Below, in pieces: positions 8,997-16,679 of a stretch of DNA of 31,285 nt. Position 1 is the first letter of the stretch; every line of letters begins with the position of its first letter. Origin of the DNA: CAZWBR01 sp964404205 (GTDB lineage: Bacteria > Bacteroidota > Bacteroidia > Bacteroidales > Prolixibacteraceae). The notes beneath the pieces are model-generated. The model was not told the DNA's origin and did not search any database. It saw nothing but the letters and a program-made list of their open reading frames with translations. The DNA lies in assembly GCA_964404205.1 (NCBI GenBank), contig CAYOJD010000023.1, positions 1 to 31,285 on the forward strand, in the 5' to 3' direction. The position numbers were made by a program, and so were the translations under genes.

Positions 8997-9377
8997 ATGA
9001 GAAAATTTTTATTCGGTTTTGTCGTTATTCTTGTGCTGCTTATGGGTAGCGCAGTATATTGGAAATTCTATTTTACCTACAGCCAGGGCTATCGAGCCGG
9101 ACTACTGCAAAAGTTCTCGCTCAGGGGAAATGTTTTCAAAACATACGAAGGGGAAATGATACTGAGCAGTGTGCAAACCACTTCGGAAGTACCCATTGCA
9201 TCCGAAAAATTCCATTTTTCGGTAACCAAGGAAGATTTGGCCAAACAGCTTGAAAAAATTCAGGGAGAACATGTTATTTTGCACTACCGCGAAAAGAAAG
9301 GCACGCTGATTTGGCGGGGAGATTCAAAATATATTGTTGATAGCGTGGCCGTCAAAGAGCCGGATGGATTTCGGTAG
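8997..9377 (+). CDS. Small membrane-anchored protein of a conserved Bacteroidota family
   Basis: A 126-residue protein starting MRKFLFGFVVILVLLMGSAVYW, a single N-terminal transmembrane segment or uncleaved signal anchor. A soluble domain follows with YSQGYRAGLLQKFSLRG, VFKTYEGEM, VILHYREKKGTLIWRGDSKY. This pattern is familiar from short Bacteroidota proteins that databases sometimes label '6-phosphogluconate dehydrogenase'. No dehydrogenase motif or nucleotide-binding loop is present, so that label should not be carried over. The function is unknown. The ATG at 8997 is chosen over an upstream in-frame ATG at 8940 because it begins exactly with the basic tip of the membrane segment. The gene stands alone, divergent from ettA and convergent with the transglycosylase gene. 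Confidence 0.82.
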   Translation: MRKFLFGFVVILVLLMGSAVYWKFYFTYSQGYRAGLLQKFSLRGNVFKTYEGEMILSSVQTTSEVPIASEKFHFSVTKEDLAKQLEKIQGEHVILHYREKKGTLIWRGDSKYIVDSVAVKEPDGFR

Positions 9378-9390
9378 AAAATTTACTACC

Positions 9391-9434
9391 CAAAAATAAT
9401 CCCAAAACTTGTAGCGTTTTGGGATTATTTTTTT
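9391..9434. terminator. Bidirectional terminator between convergent genes
   Basis: A long A/T-flanked hairpin pairs 9392-9408 with 9416-9432 around a seven-base loop. There is a T run on the plus strand and a matching one on the minus strand. It lies between the stop codons at 9377 (plus) and 9445 (minus) and can serve both. Confidence 0.85.
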
Positions 9435-9444
9435 GGCAAGACTA

Positions 9445-11103
9445 TTATGCTCTTTTTGGAATTTTTATTTGATCTCCGGGATGAATTACCTTTCTGCTAT
9501 TAAAGTTGTTCAACTCCTTAATGTCCTGAATCGTAATTCCCTGAAATTTTTGGGCAATCGTGTATAAACTGTCGCCGCGCTGAACGGTATATATGACAAA
9601 CTCCTTGGCATCAACCGGTTTATTCATACTATCGACAATTGAAGCGACAGCCGTTGAATCCCGTCCGGCCGCAGAGGCAATCTTCTCGTCGGGAATGGCA
9701 GTCTGGGGTGTTTCGACTTTGGGTTGGACCTCAACTTTGGGTGTCTCTTTCTTGGGAGAGTTATCCGGCACATAAATGGCGAGCTTTTGCCCAACACGAA
9801 TCATATTGCTGCGCAGGTTATTCCAAAATTTCAATGTTGTAACTGATACACGATATTTAGCTGCAATGGCCCCCACATTGTCACATGAACGGACTGTATA
9901 GTAGATTTTCTTCTTCCCATCGACGCTGGCTGTATTTTGATGAGATGATGCCGCAACCGGAGCCACAATCTGATTATTGGGGAAGTAACGATCTCTTGAC
10001 CAGGCATAAATATCTTTCTCTTTGTCGATAAACGGTGAAACCGATTCGAGCGGAAGTTTCAAGATATAAGGTTTCTCCGGTTTTGCTGGAATAACGTTGC
10101 GACGATATTGCGGATTAAGTTGTTTTAATTCGTCAACCGAAACGCCAATATTAGCTGCAATCTGATCGAAATTAAGGTAAGTTTTCACCTCAACTGTATC
10201 GGAAACCGTTTTGAATGATGGTTCGGCAGCAACTAACTCATGTTCTTTGGCATAATTCATCATATAAACGGCTGCAATAAATGCCGGAATATACCCCCGT
10301 GTCTCTTTGGGCAGAGAATAATAAATCTCCCAATAATTTTGTTTTCCGCCGCTGCGCCGAACCGCTTTATTCACATTTCCCGGGCCGCAATTATAAGCGG
10401 CAATAACCAAATGCCAATCGCCATAAATATTGTACAAATCGCGCAAATAGCGGGCTGCCGCATCGGTCGATTTGATGGGATCATTACGTTCGTCGACGTA
10501 GGTATTGATTTCCAAACCATACATTTTACCGGTTCCGGTCATAAACTGCCACAATCCCGAAGCTCCCGCCCGCGAATAGGCTTTGGGGTTAAGGGCCGAT
10601 TCGATTATAGGCAAATATTTCAACTCGTGAGGCAGATTGTAACGTTCGAGGGCTTCTTCAAATAACGGGAAATAATAATTCGACATTCCCATAATGATTG
10701 ATGTCAAGCCACGCTTGCGGATGGTATAAAGCCCAATAAGATTCTTTACCGTTTCGTTGTACGAAAGCGGGATATACGAATCGATTGCCTGTAAACGTTT
10801 GATATAAATCGAATCAGGAAGCGGGGTTTTCAACTCTTCGCGCACCAGGTTATCCTGATTCAGCGCAGAATAGGAGAAGGCTTTCCGGGTGTACCATGAA
10901 TTCATCATCGAATCGATTTTATCGGAAAGCATAAACTCGAGGTTTTCATTCACTTGTTCTACAGCCATTTTGCCGGCTGTAGTGTCGTTCACCCAGAATT
11001 GATCAGGGTTAGCTTTGCTATTTGGATTGACCTCCTGGGCCGTTAGTTGAAAGGTTATGGCGGAAATCAGAATTATCGACAACAAAAATCTCATTTTCTC
11101 CAT
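9445..11103 (-). CDS. Lytic murein transglycosylase with LysM domains (MltD-like)
   Basis: A 552-residue exported enzyme that cleaves peptidoglycan to 1,6-anhydromuropeptides. The signal peptide is MEKMRFLLSIILISAITFQLTAQ. The goose-type lysozyme/SLT fold (GH23) spans about 155-275, with the catalytic Glu168 in LPIIESALNP, then SRAGASGLWQFM and AAYNCGPGNV. Two LysM peptidoglycan-binding domains lie at about 400-445 (YYTVRSCDNVGAIAAKY) and 503-549 (IYTVQRGDSLYTIAQKF), joined by a Pro/Lys/Thr-rich linker. A more degenerate LysM-like stretch is seen near 307-350. The start at 11103 is preferred to 11136, because it gives a clean signal peptide and avoids overlapping the upstream gene. It is the last gene of the parA-parB-DUF5683 cluster. 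Confidence 0.92.
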   Translation of the reverse strand: MEKMRFLLSIILISAITFQLTAQEVNPNSKANPDQFWVNDTTAGKMAVEQVNENLEFMLSDKIDSMMNSWYTRKAFSYSALNQDNLVREELKTPLPDSIYIKRLQAIDSYIPLSYNETVKNLIGLYTIRKRGLTSIIMGMSNYYFPLFEEALERYNLPHELKYLPIIESALNPKAYSRAGASGLWQFMTGTGKMYGLEINTYVDERNDPIKSTDAAARYLRDLYNIYGDWHLVIAAYNCGPGNVNKAVRRSGGKQNYWEIYYSLPKETRGYIPAFIAAVYMMNYAKEHELVAAEPSFKTVSDTVEVKTYLNFDQIAANIGVSVDELKQLNPQYRRNVIPAKPEKPYILKLPLESVSPFIDKEKDIYAWSRDRYFPNNQIVAPVAASSHQNTASVDGKKKIYYTVRSCDNVGAIAAKYRVSVTTLKFWNNLRSNMIRVGQKLAIYVPDNSPKKETPKVEVQPKVETPQTAIPDEKIASAAGRDSTAVASIVDSMNKPVDAKEFVIYTVQRGDSLYTIAQKFQGITIQDIKELNNFNSRKVIHPGDQIKIPKRA

Positions 11104-11116
11104 AAGTAAAGCCTCA

Positions 11117-11758
11117 CTAAAATTTAATTGCAACATTAATACCTATTACCTGCGAAGGGCCAAAACCATTGAATGGCATTGGCTCTATCCTCATGCTTAA
11201 ATCATCGCTGACATCGAAGTCAAAGAGGTTTGCATCTACACTTGCATCAATTATACTCAGAATATGAAGCGCTGCTATTCCTATCACCGATAGGTCGCGA
11301 TAGCGCCTGTAGTAATCCTTCCCGCTTTGAAGTTGTTTTTTGACATAACTAAAGTGAGAAGAATTGGTCAGATCAATCGACGGATTCTTAATAAAATCAT
11401 CGAGATATTGCTTATCGTCCGCTGTTAACTGCGAAGGACTATCGTATTGTGCTATAGTTCGATAAGCTTCAAAATAATCAAGATAATTGTTATTATTCCA
11501 CCCAAATATATAAATTAATCCGGCATATCCGCCGTACACCACCGGCAATTTCCAATATTTCTGATTGTAAATCTGACCCAAACCAGGAAAAAGTGCTGCA
11601 TAAATCGAGGCTTTCTTGGGCGACAATTTTTTGGTTACCACTTCCGTAGGAATTGCCAAACTATCGGCCGGAACCTCCACGTCCTGAGCTTTCAGGCTGG
11701 ATAAACTGGCCAACAGCAATACAAAAACAATTGAAAATAGTCTGATTTTTGCCTTCAA
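11117..11758 (-). CDS. DUF5683 domain protein, exported
   Basis: A 213-residue protein with an N-terminal signal peptide (KAKIRLFSIVFVLLLASLSSLKAQD). A conserved core follows: KASIYAALFPGLGQIYNQKYWKLPVVYGGY, a hydrophobic hairpin GLIYIFGWNNN, and a later helix GIAALHILSIIDASVDANLFDFDVSD. This matches the Bacteroidota family DUF5683, whose function is unknown. The LFPGLGQIYN motif is shared with TM2-like and other small membrane proteins. No ATG exists in frame between the parB stop and the signal peptide, so translation probably begins at the TTG at 11758. It lies 18 bases after parB and 13 before the transglycosylase gene, so it is certainly in the same transcription unit. A role in the envelope at division or segregation is only suggested by context. 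Confidence 0.86.
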   Translation of the reverse strand: MKAKIRLFSIVFVLLLASLSSLKAQDVEVPADSLAIPTEVVTKKLSPKKASIYAALFPGLGQIYNQKYWKLPVVYGGYAGLIYIFGWNNNNYLDYFEAYRTIAQYDSPSQLTADDKQYLDDFIKNPSIDLTNSSHFSYVKKQLQSGKDYYRRYRDLSVIGIAALHILSIIDASVDANLFDFDVSDDLSMRIEPMPFNGFGPSQVIGINVAIKF

Positions 11759-11776
11759 TGGATAAACTATCAGTTT

Positions 11777-12649
11777 TCAAGAATTAAGCTTGTCGAAAAT
11801 CCCGATAATGCGTTCCAATTCCTTGGAATCGTTGAACGGAATAATAATCTTTCCCTTGTTTTTGTCGTCAATCTTAAACCCTACGCTGGTATGGAAATAT
11901 TTCGACAAATGGGTTTTTAATTCGCTGTAAATATCCGAATTACCTGAGGGTTTGCGGGAAACGGTACCCTCGCCATCTTCCGAAGAGATTTTCCGGACAA
12001 TCTCTTCGGTTTTACGTACCGAGAAATCGTATTTTACAATTTGTCTGTAAATCATTATCTGCGTCTCAGGTTCAGGAATATTGACCAGTGCACGCGCATG
12101 GCCCATCGAAATTTCCTGCTCACGAATCGCTTTTTGAATAACAGCGGGCAGACGCAACAATCGCAGGTAGTTCGATACAGTAGATCGCTTTTTGCCAACT
12201 CGCTCACTAAGTGTTTCCTGTGTGAGCTGACATTCGTCAATCAATCGCTGGTAACTCAGTGCCACTTCAATGGCATCGAGATCTTCGCGCTGGATATTTT
12301 CGACCAAAGCCATTTCGAGCATGGCTTCGTCGCCGGCTTCACGAACAAATGCCGGGACTTTATCTAAACCAGCCAGTTTGGCTGCCCTAAAACGACGCTC
12401 GCCTGCAATAATCTGATATTTTCCGCCGGCAGTTTTCCTAAGGGTAATTGGCTGAATAATACCCAATTCCTTTATCGACGCTGCCAATTCTTGAAGCGCC
12501 TCTTCGTCAAAATGAATACGGGGCTGAAACGGATTAGCTTCTATTTCTGTAATTGCAATTTCGTTGCTCACCGGTGCTGTATCCCTCATTTGGTCAGCAT
12601 CGGTAATCAGTGCTCCAAGCCCTCTTCCGAGTGCGTTTCGTTTAGCCAT
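11777..12649 (-). CDS. parB: Chromosome partitioning protein ParB (CTPase)
   Basis: A 290-residue ParB/Spo0J protein that loads at parS sites, spreads as a CTP-dependent clamp and partners ParA in origin segregation. It starts with the typical RNALGRGLGALI leader, which in this family helps contact ParA. Next come EANPFQPRIHFDEEALQELAASIKELG and the CTP-binding motif GERRFRAAKLAG. A helix-turn-helix (QETLSERVGKKRSTVSNYLRLLRLP) and a C-terminal dimerisation segment (KIIIPFNDSKELERIIGIFDKL) complete it. A second in-frame ATG at 12652 would add one Met. It lies 28 bases after parA. I did not find a convincing parS site in the window. Confidence 0.95.
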   Translation of the reverse strand: MAKRNALGRGLGALITDADQMRDTAPVSNEIAITEIEANPFQPRIHFDEEALQELAASIKELGIIQPITLRKTAGGKYQIIAGERRFRAAKLAGLDKVPAFVREAGDEAMLEMALVENIQREDLDAIEVALSYQRLIDECQLTQETLSERVGKKRSTVSNYLRLLRLPAVIQKAIREQEISMGHARALVNIPEPETQIMIYRQIVKYDFSVRKTEEIVRKISSEDGEGTVSRKPSGNSDIYSELKTHLSKYFHTSVGFKIDDKNKGKIIIPFNDSKELERIIGIFDKLNS

Positions 12650-12677
12650 CATTGGTATTTATCTCTTTATCTTTCTA

Positions 12678-13472
12678 TTATACAATTTCTTTATGCTGAA
12701 TCGCAGTCATATTGTTGTTCTGTAACAATTCGCGGGCCAAATTTAAATAGCTCTGGGCCCCTTTCGATGCTACATCGTACGACAATGCCGGAATCCCATA
12801 ACTTGGAGCTTCCGAAAGACGGATATTCCGGGTAATAACGGTTTCAAAAACCATATCCTGAAAATGCCTTTTAACCTCTTCATAAACTTGATTTGACAGG
12901 TTTAAGCGGGCATCGTACATGGTCAGCAAAAAGCCTTCAATCTGAAGTTCAGGATTCAACCTTGTTTGAATTATCTTTATTGTATTCAGCAACTTACCCA
13001 AACCTTCCAACGCAAAATATTCGCACTGAACAGGAATAATAATCGAGTCGGATGCGGTGAGCGCATTAACCGTTATCAATCCAAGTGAAGGCGAACAATC
13101 GATTAGGATGAAATCATATTCGTCTTTAATCTTTTCGATAACCTGTTTCAAAATCTTCTCGCGATTGGGAAGATTAAGCATCTCTATTTCGGCACCAACC
13201 AAATCAATATGCGATGGAATAATATCAAAATTAGGGGTATTGGTCTGTAAAATAATATTGTGCGGATCAACCTCATCGACTACACATTCATAAATACTGG
13301 TTTTAACACTCTTCAGGTCGATACCAATTCCAGAGGTAGCATTCGCCTGAGGATCGGCATCGATGAGCAAAACCTTACGTTCCAGAACTGCCAGACTGGC
13401 TGCAAGATTGATAGCCGAAGTTGTCTTTCCTACGCCCCCTTTTTGATTGGCAATTGATATTACTTTTCCCAT
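12678..13472 (-). CDS. parA: Chromosome partitioning ATPase ParA (Soj)
   Basis: A 264-residue deviant-Walker ATPase of the ParA/MinD superfamily. It has the loop KGGVGKTTSAINLAASLA with the signature Lys, then VLLIDADPQANATSGIG, DFILIDCSPSLGLITVNAL and IPVQCEYFALEGLGKLL. There is no N-terminal DNA-binding extension, so it is the chromosomal type Ia-like Soj rather than a plasmid P1-type ParA. ATP-bound dimers bind the nucleoid non-specifically, and ParB stimulates hydrolysis. It is the first gene of the parA-parB-DUF5683-transglycosylase transcription unit. The C-terminus ends NNNMTAIQHKEIV shortly before parB. Confidence 0.95.
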   Translation of the reverse strand: MGKVISIANQKGGVGKTTSAINLAASLAVLERKVLLIDADPQANATSGIGIDLKSVKTSIYECVVDEVDPHNIILQTNTPNFDIIPSHIDLVGAEIEMLNLPNREKILKQVIEKIKDEYDFILIDCSPSLGLITVNALTASDSIIIPVQCEYFALEGLGKLLNTIKIIQTRLNPELQIEGFLLTMYDARLNLSNQVYEEVKRHFQDMVFETVITRNIRLSEAPSYGIPALSYDVASKGAQSYLNLARELLQNNNMTAIQHKEIV

Positions 13473-13498
13473 GCAAATTGTCGTTTTTTTGTCGAGAC

Positions 13499-13506
13499 CA
13501 AAATTA
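13499..13506 (-). promoter_or_regulatory. Probable -7 element upstream of parA
   Basis: On the minus strand TAATTTTG matches TAnnTTTG exactly, 26 bases before the parA start codon. No clear TTG occurs 19-21 bases upstream, so only the -7 part is supported. The remaining bases to the recG stop at 13694 are A/T-rich and show no gene or clear terminator. Confidence 0.4.
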
Positions 13507-13693
13507 ATATTTTACTTGAAACGAGCAGTTACAGCTTGTCATTTGGATTGGCGTATATGTTAAAAAAACAGAAATATCAACAATTCAGGTTTCGGGCAAC
13601 CGTAATAACCTCAATATTAACAATTAGATAGCTATGCGCAAATAATATTCAAGCGTTCATAACTTTATCGTGAAACTAATAGATTATGTCCCC

Positions 13694-15787
13694 CTAACTG
13701 ATTGCCCCCCAGTTCAGGTGGTTTTTTCGCAGGGCAATCATCTGTTTTCGAAGGATTTCGTTTCCGGGAATTTCCAACATTGGATCGGCTGCTATAATTT
13801 CGGAAGCCACATCGCGGGCATACTGCAACACCTGACCGTCGCGCGCCAGGTTAGAGATTTTCAAATCGAATGCAATACCGCTTTGTTGTGTCCCTTCAAT
13901 ATCGCCGGGGCCTCGCAGGCGCATGTCGGCTTCGGCAATCTCGAACCCATCGTTGGTGGCTACCATGGTTTCAATTCTTTTGCGGCTATCCTCACCCAGT
14001 TTATGACCGCTAAGCAGAATACAATACGATTGCTCGGCCCCGCGCCCTACCCTGCCACGCAACTGATGCAATTGAGACAATCCAAACCTTTCGCTGCTCT
14101 CGATTATCATCACCGATGCATTGGGCACATCAACCCCAACTTCGATTACTGTGGTAGCTACCAGAATTTGAGTCTTACCGGTTTTAAACCGCATCATCTC
14201 CTCGTCTTTCTCTGTAGCTTTCATTCTGCCGTGAACAATCCCAACGTGATATTTAGGTTGCGGAAATACCTGAACAATATGCTCATAGCCCTCTTCCAAA
14301 TTTTTATAATCCAATTTCTCCGATTCCGAAATAAGCGGATAAACGATATAAACCTGATGTCCGGCCTCTATCTCTTTCTTCATCAGTTCGTAAACCAGCA
14401 CTCGTTTGTTTTCAAAATAGTGTAAAGTTCGAATCGGTTTTCTGCCGGGTGGCAACTCATCTATTACCGAAACATCGAGATCGCCATAGACAGTCATCGC
14501 GAGCGTTCGCGGTATAGGAGTAGCCGTCATTACCAGTATATGCGGTGGAATAAAATTCTTCCGCCACAATTTAGCCCGCTGCATCACCCCAAAACGGTGC
14601 TGCTCGTCGATAACAACCATTCCCAGGTTTTTGAAAGTAACAACATCTTCGAGCAGTGCATGGGTCCCGATTAGCAGGTTCAATGTACCATCCATCAATT
14701 CCTGATGGATCACCGTCCGTTCCGAAAGCTTCGACGAACCTGTTAACAACTTCACATTAACCGACATGCCTCCCAAAAACTTCATTACTGAGTTGTAATG
14801 TTGAGTCGCAAGAATCTCGGTCGGGGCCATCATGCAAGCCTGAAAGCCATTGTCCATCGCAATGAGCGAAACCATCAGTGCCACCATGGTTTTGCCACTC
14901 CCGACATCGCCCTGCAACAGCCGGTTCATCTGTTTGCCCGACCCTGCGTCTTTGCGTATCTCCCGAATAACCCGTTTTTGCGCCCCGGTCAATTCGAATG
15001 GGAGATGATGATGATAAAAAGTGTTGAAATAGTCGCCTACCACATCGAACCGGTGACCCTTAAACTTATGCTGCCTGTCGGCTTGAAGGTGAAGCAGTTT
15101 CAACTGGATATAGAAAAGTTCTTCGAATTTCAGACGGAATTCAGCCCTGCGTAACTCTTCCGGTCCGGCCGGAAAATGAATATTGAATATCGACTCTTCC
15201 AAACCCATCAGGCCAAGTTTCTGGGTTAGCCAGGCCGGCAATGTTTCCCAAATCTGACCGCGCAGCTGCTGCAATGCATTCGATTGAAGTTTTAAAATGG
15301 CTTTCGAATTCAGAAAGCTCTTCTTCATTTTATCAGTCGTATTGTAGTAAGCCTGAATATATCCCTCCTTTTTTTCTGTATCCGGTCCACTCTCATCTAG
15401 TTCGGGATGTACGATCTTTATGCTACCGTTAAACTCGGTTGGCTTGCCAAAAGCAATATACACGGCGTTCGGTTTCAGCGACTGTTTAACAAATTTTATC
15501 CCCTGAAACCAAACCAGCTCCATAATACCTGTACCATCAGTCATATAAGCCACCAGACGTTGTTTCCGCCCTTCGCCTACCATTTCAGTACCTGTGATGC
15601 GGCCTTTTATCTGGATGTTGGGCAAGTTGCCATTAACATCGCGGATGGCATAGAACTTGGTCCGATCGACATATTTAAACGGGAAATAATAAACCAAATC
15701 GCCAATGGTCATCACCTTTAGCTCTTGATTCAGGATAGGGGCACGCCTGGGCCCTACTCCCGGCAAAAATTTTATCTCCAATTCCAT
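13694..15787 (-). CDS. recG: ATP-dependent DNA helicase RecG
   Basis: A 697-residue helicase that remodels stalled replication forks and Holliday junctions. The N-terminal wedge begins FLPGVGPRRAPILNQEL, followed by an OB-fold (IQIKGRITGTEM). The superfamily 2 helicase core follows, with Walker A GDVGSGKT and motif II DEQHRFGV about 100 residues later. TATPIPRTLAMTVYGDLDVSVIDELPPGRKPI is a strong RecG signature. The second RecA-like lobe has VATTVIEVGVDVPNASVMIIE and QLRGRVGRG, and the C-terminal TRG segment includes DGFEIAEADMRLRGPGDIEGTQQSG. An in-frame ATG at 15799 would add four residues. I prefer 15787, because a strong -7 element ends only four bases before 15799, so transcription should begin at about that codon. 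Confidence 0.96.
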   Translation of the reverse strand: MELEIKFLPGVGPRRAPILNQELKVMTIGDLVYYFPFKYVDRTKFYAIRDVNGNLPNIQIKGRITGTEMVGEGRKQRLVAYMTDGTGIMELVWFQGIKFVKQSLKPNAVYIAFGKPTEFNGSIKIVHPELDESGPDTEKKEGYIQAYYNTTDKMKKSFLNSKAILKLQSNALQQLRGQIWETLPAWLTQKLGLMGLEESIFNIHFPAGPEELRRAEFRLKFEELFYIQLKLLHLQADRQHKFKGHRFDVVGDYFNTFYHHHLPFELTGAQKRVIREIRKDAGSGKQMNRLLQGDVGSGKTMVALMVSLIAMDNGFQACMMAPTEILATQHYNSVMKFLGGMSVNVKLLTGSSKLSERTVIHQELMDGTLNLLIGTHALLEDVVTFKNLGMVVIDEQHRFGVMQRAKLWRKNFIPPHILVMTATPIPRTLAMTVYGDLDVSVIDELPPGRKPIRTLHYFENKRVLVYELMKKEIEAGHQVYIVYPLISESEKLDYKNLEEGYEHIVQVFPQPKYHVGIVHGRMKATEKDEEMMRFKTGKTQILVATTVIEVGVDVPNASVMIIESSERFGLSQLHQLRGRVGRGAEQSYCILLSGHKLGEDSRKRIETMVATNDGFEIAEADMRLRGPGDIEGTQQSGIAFDLKISNLARDGQVLQYARDVASEIIAADPMLEIPGNEILRKQMIALRKNHLNWGAIS

Positions 15788-15803
15788 ATTTCCGCGCATA
15801 AAG

Positions 15804-15833
15804 CAAACTTACCTGAAAAAACTATTCCAGCAA
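15804..15833 (-). promoter_or_regulatory. Promoter for recG
   Basis: On the minus strand TTG (15833-15831), a 19-base spacer and TAAGTTTG (15811-15804) fit the Bacteroidota consensus exactly. Transcription should start near 15798, leaving about ten bases before the ATG at 15787. This is the reason for choosing the shorter recG start. Confidence 0.6.
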
Positions 15834-15908
15834 AGACTATTTTAGCAGTCGAAAGCATCATTGGGCTTTCGATCGTCAAAAAAAAGCTTTACTTAGCATT
15901 TCGGTAAA

Positions 15909-16589
15909 ATGAATTTTCGAAATAAAAAACTGATTCAGTATTGGTTACACGCACAATACCGCAAAGGGCACAATATACATTCGCCATTTCTTTTCAGGTT
16001 GATAACCACAGTTATCGAAAATGATGGTTTTTTTTCGGCCTATTCGTCAATCGAAAAAGCGGCCCAAATTTGTCTCGAAAAAGGGACCAATATGCACAAT
16101 GATCTCAACGAGAAATTTGGCAAGTTGATTTTCAGATTAGTGAACGAATTTCGACCGGAGAAGATTATTTACATTGGCAAGAGCAATGGTTTCAATATCG
16201 CTTGTCTTGCATTGGCCGACAGCCGAATCCCGGTAGAGGTTTCTCAACCAGAAGTGGTTGATGGAAAGTTGGATGATATTGTCAGAAAACTCAAAATCAA
16301 AAATATAACTACGACAAGTAGTACAACCAATCATACCGGAAACTTTTTGATGGTCGATTTGAAACATGCCGACATTGCACTGAGTCAACCCGACAGCCTT
16401 TTTTGGGATTCAGAAGAAGATAGAAAGGTGGTGCTTTTAACCGGAATACATGAATCAGACGAAACTGAAAAAGAATGGATGCGTTACAAAGAGGATAAAA
16501 GGGTGAAGATTTCGCTCGATTTGTTTGAATTGGGAATTTGCATTATCGATCCAAAGTTTCAGAAAGAGAATTTCGTGTTAAGGTTCTGA
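15909..16589 (+). CDS. Methyltransferase-like protein with degenerate SAM motif
   Basis: A 226-residue protein that resembles a Bacteroidota family of class I SAM-dependent methyltransferases. The family-like N-terminus is YRKGHNIHSPFLFRLI, where relatives have a GHGxHSPFxF pattern. A Rossmann-like strand and loop follow (KIIYIGKSNGFNIACLALAD), and the C-terminus is KRVKISLDLFELGICIIDPKFQKENFVLRF. The SAM-binding loop lacks the usual acidic-Gly-x-Gly pattern (here GKSNG). The middle is also weak, so it may have lost catalysis. The substrate is unknown. It is divergent from recG and sits 90 bases ahead of the ABC ATPase gene, which has its own promoter. An unrelated Rossmann-like protein remains possible. 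Confidence 0.7.
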   Translation: MNFRNKKLIQYWLHAQYRKGHNIHSPFLFRLITTVIENDGFFSAYSSIEKAAQICLEKGTNMHNDLNEKFGKLIFRLVNEFRPEKIIYIGKSNGFNIACLALADSRIPVEVSQPEVVDGKLDDIVRKLKIKNITTTSSTTNHTGNFLMVDLKHADIALSQPDSLFWDSEEDRKVVLLTGIHESDETEKEWMRYKEDKRVKISLDLFELGICIIDPKFQKENFVLRF

Positions 16590-16636
16590 AGCTCCAAATT
16601 AAATTGGGGTTAATCGAACAATAATATTTAGCAAGG

Positions 16637-16667
16637 TTGTAAGGCGTCGTATTTTCTTGTAAGTTTG
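16637..16667 (+). promoter_or_regulatory. Promoter for the ABC ATPase / cobalamin adenosyltransferase pair
   Basis: TTG (16637-16639), exactly 20 bases, then TAAGTTTG (16660-16667) is a full match to the Bacteroidota consensus. Transcription would begin near 16673, only about seven bases before the first possible ATG at 16680. The second ATG at 16692 is therefore a serious alternative start. Confidence 0.65.
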
Positions 16668-16679
16668 TAATACACCTCA

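Noticed and set aside
13670..14425. A 251-codon open frame opposite recG
   Set aside because: It mirrors the conserved helicase codons; no motif, promoter or family resemblance.
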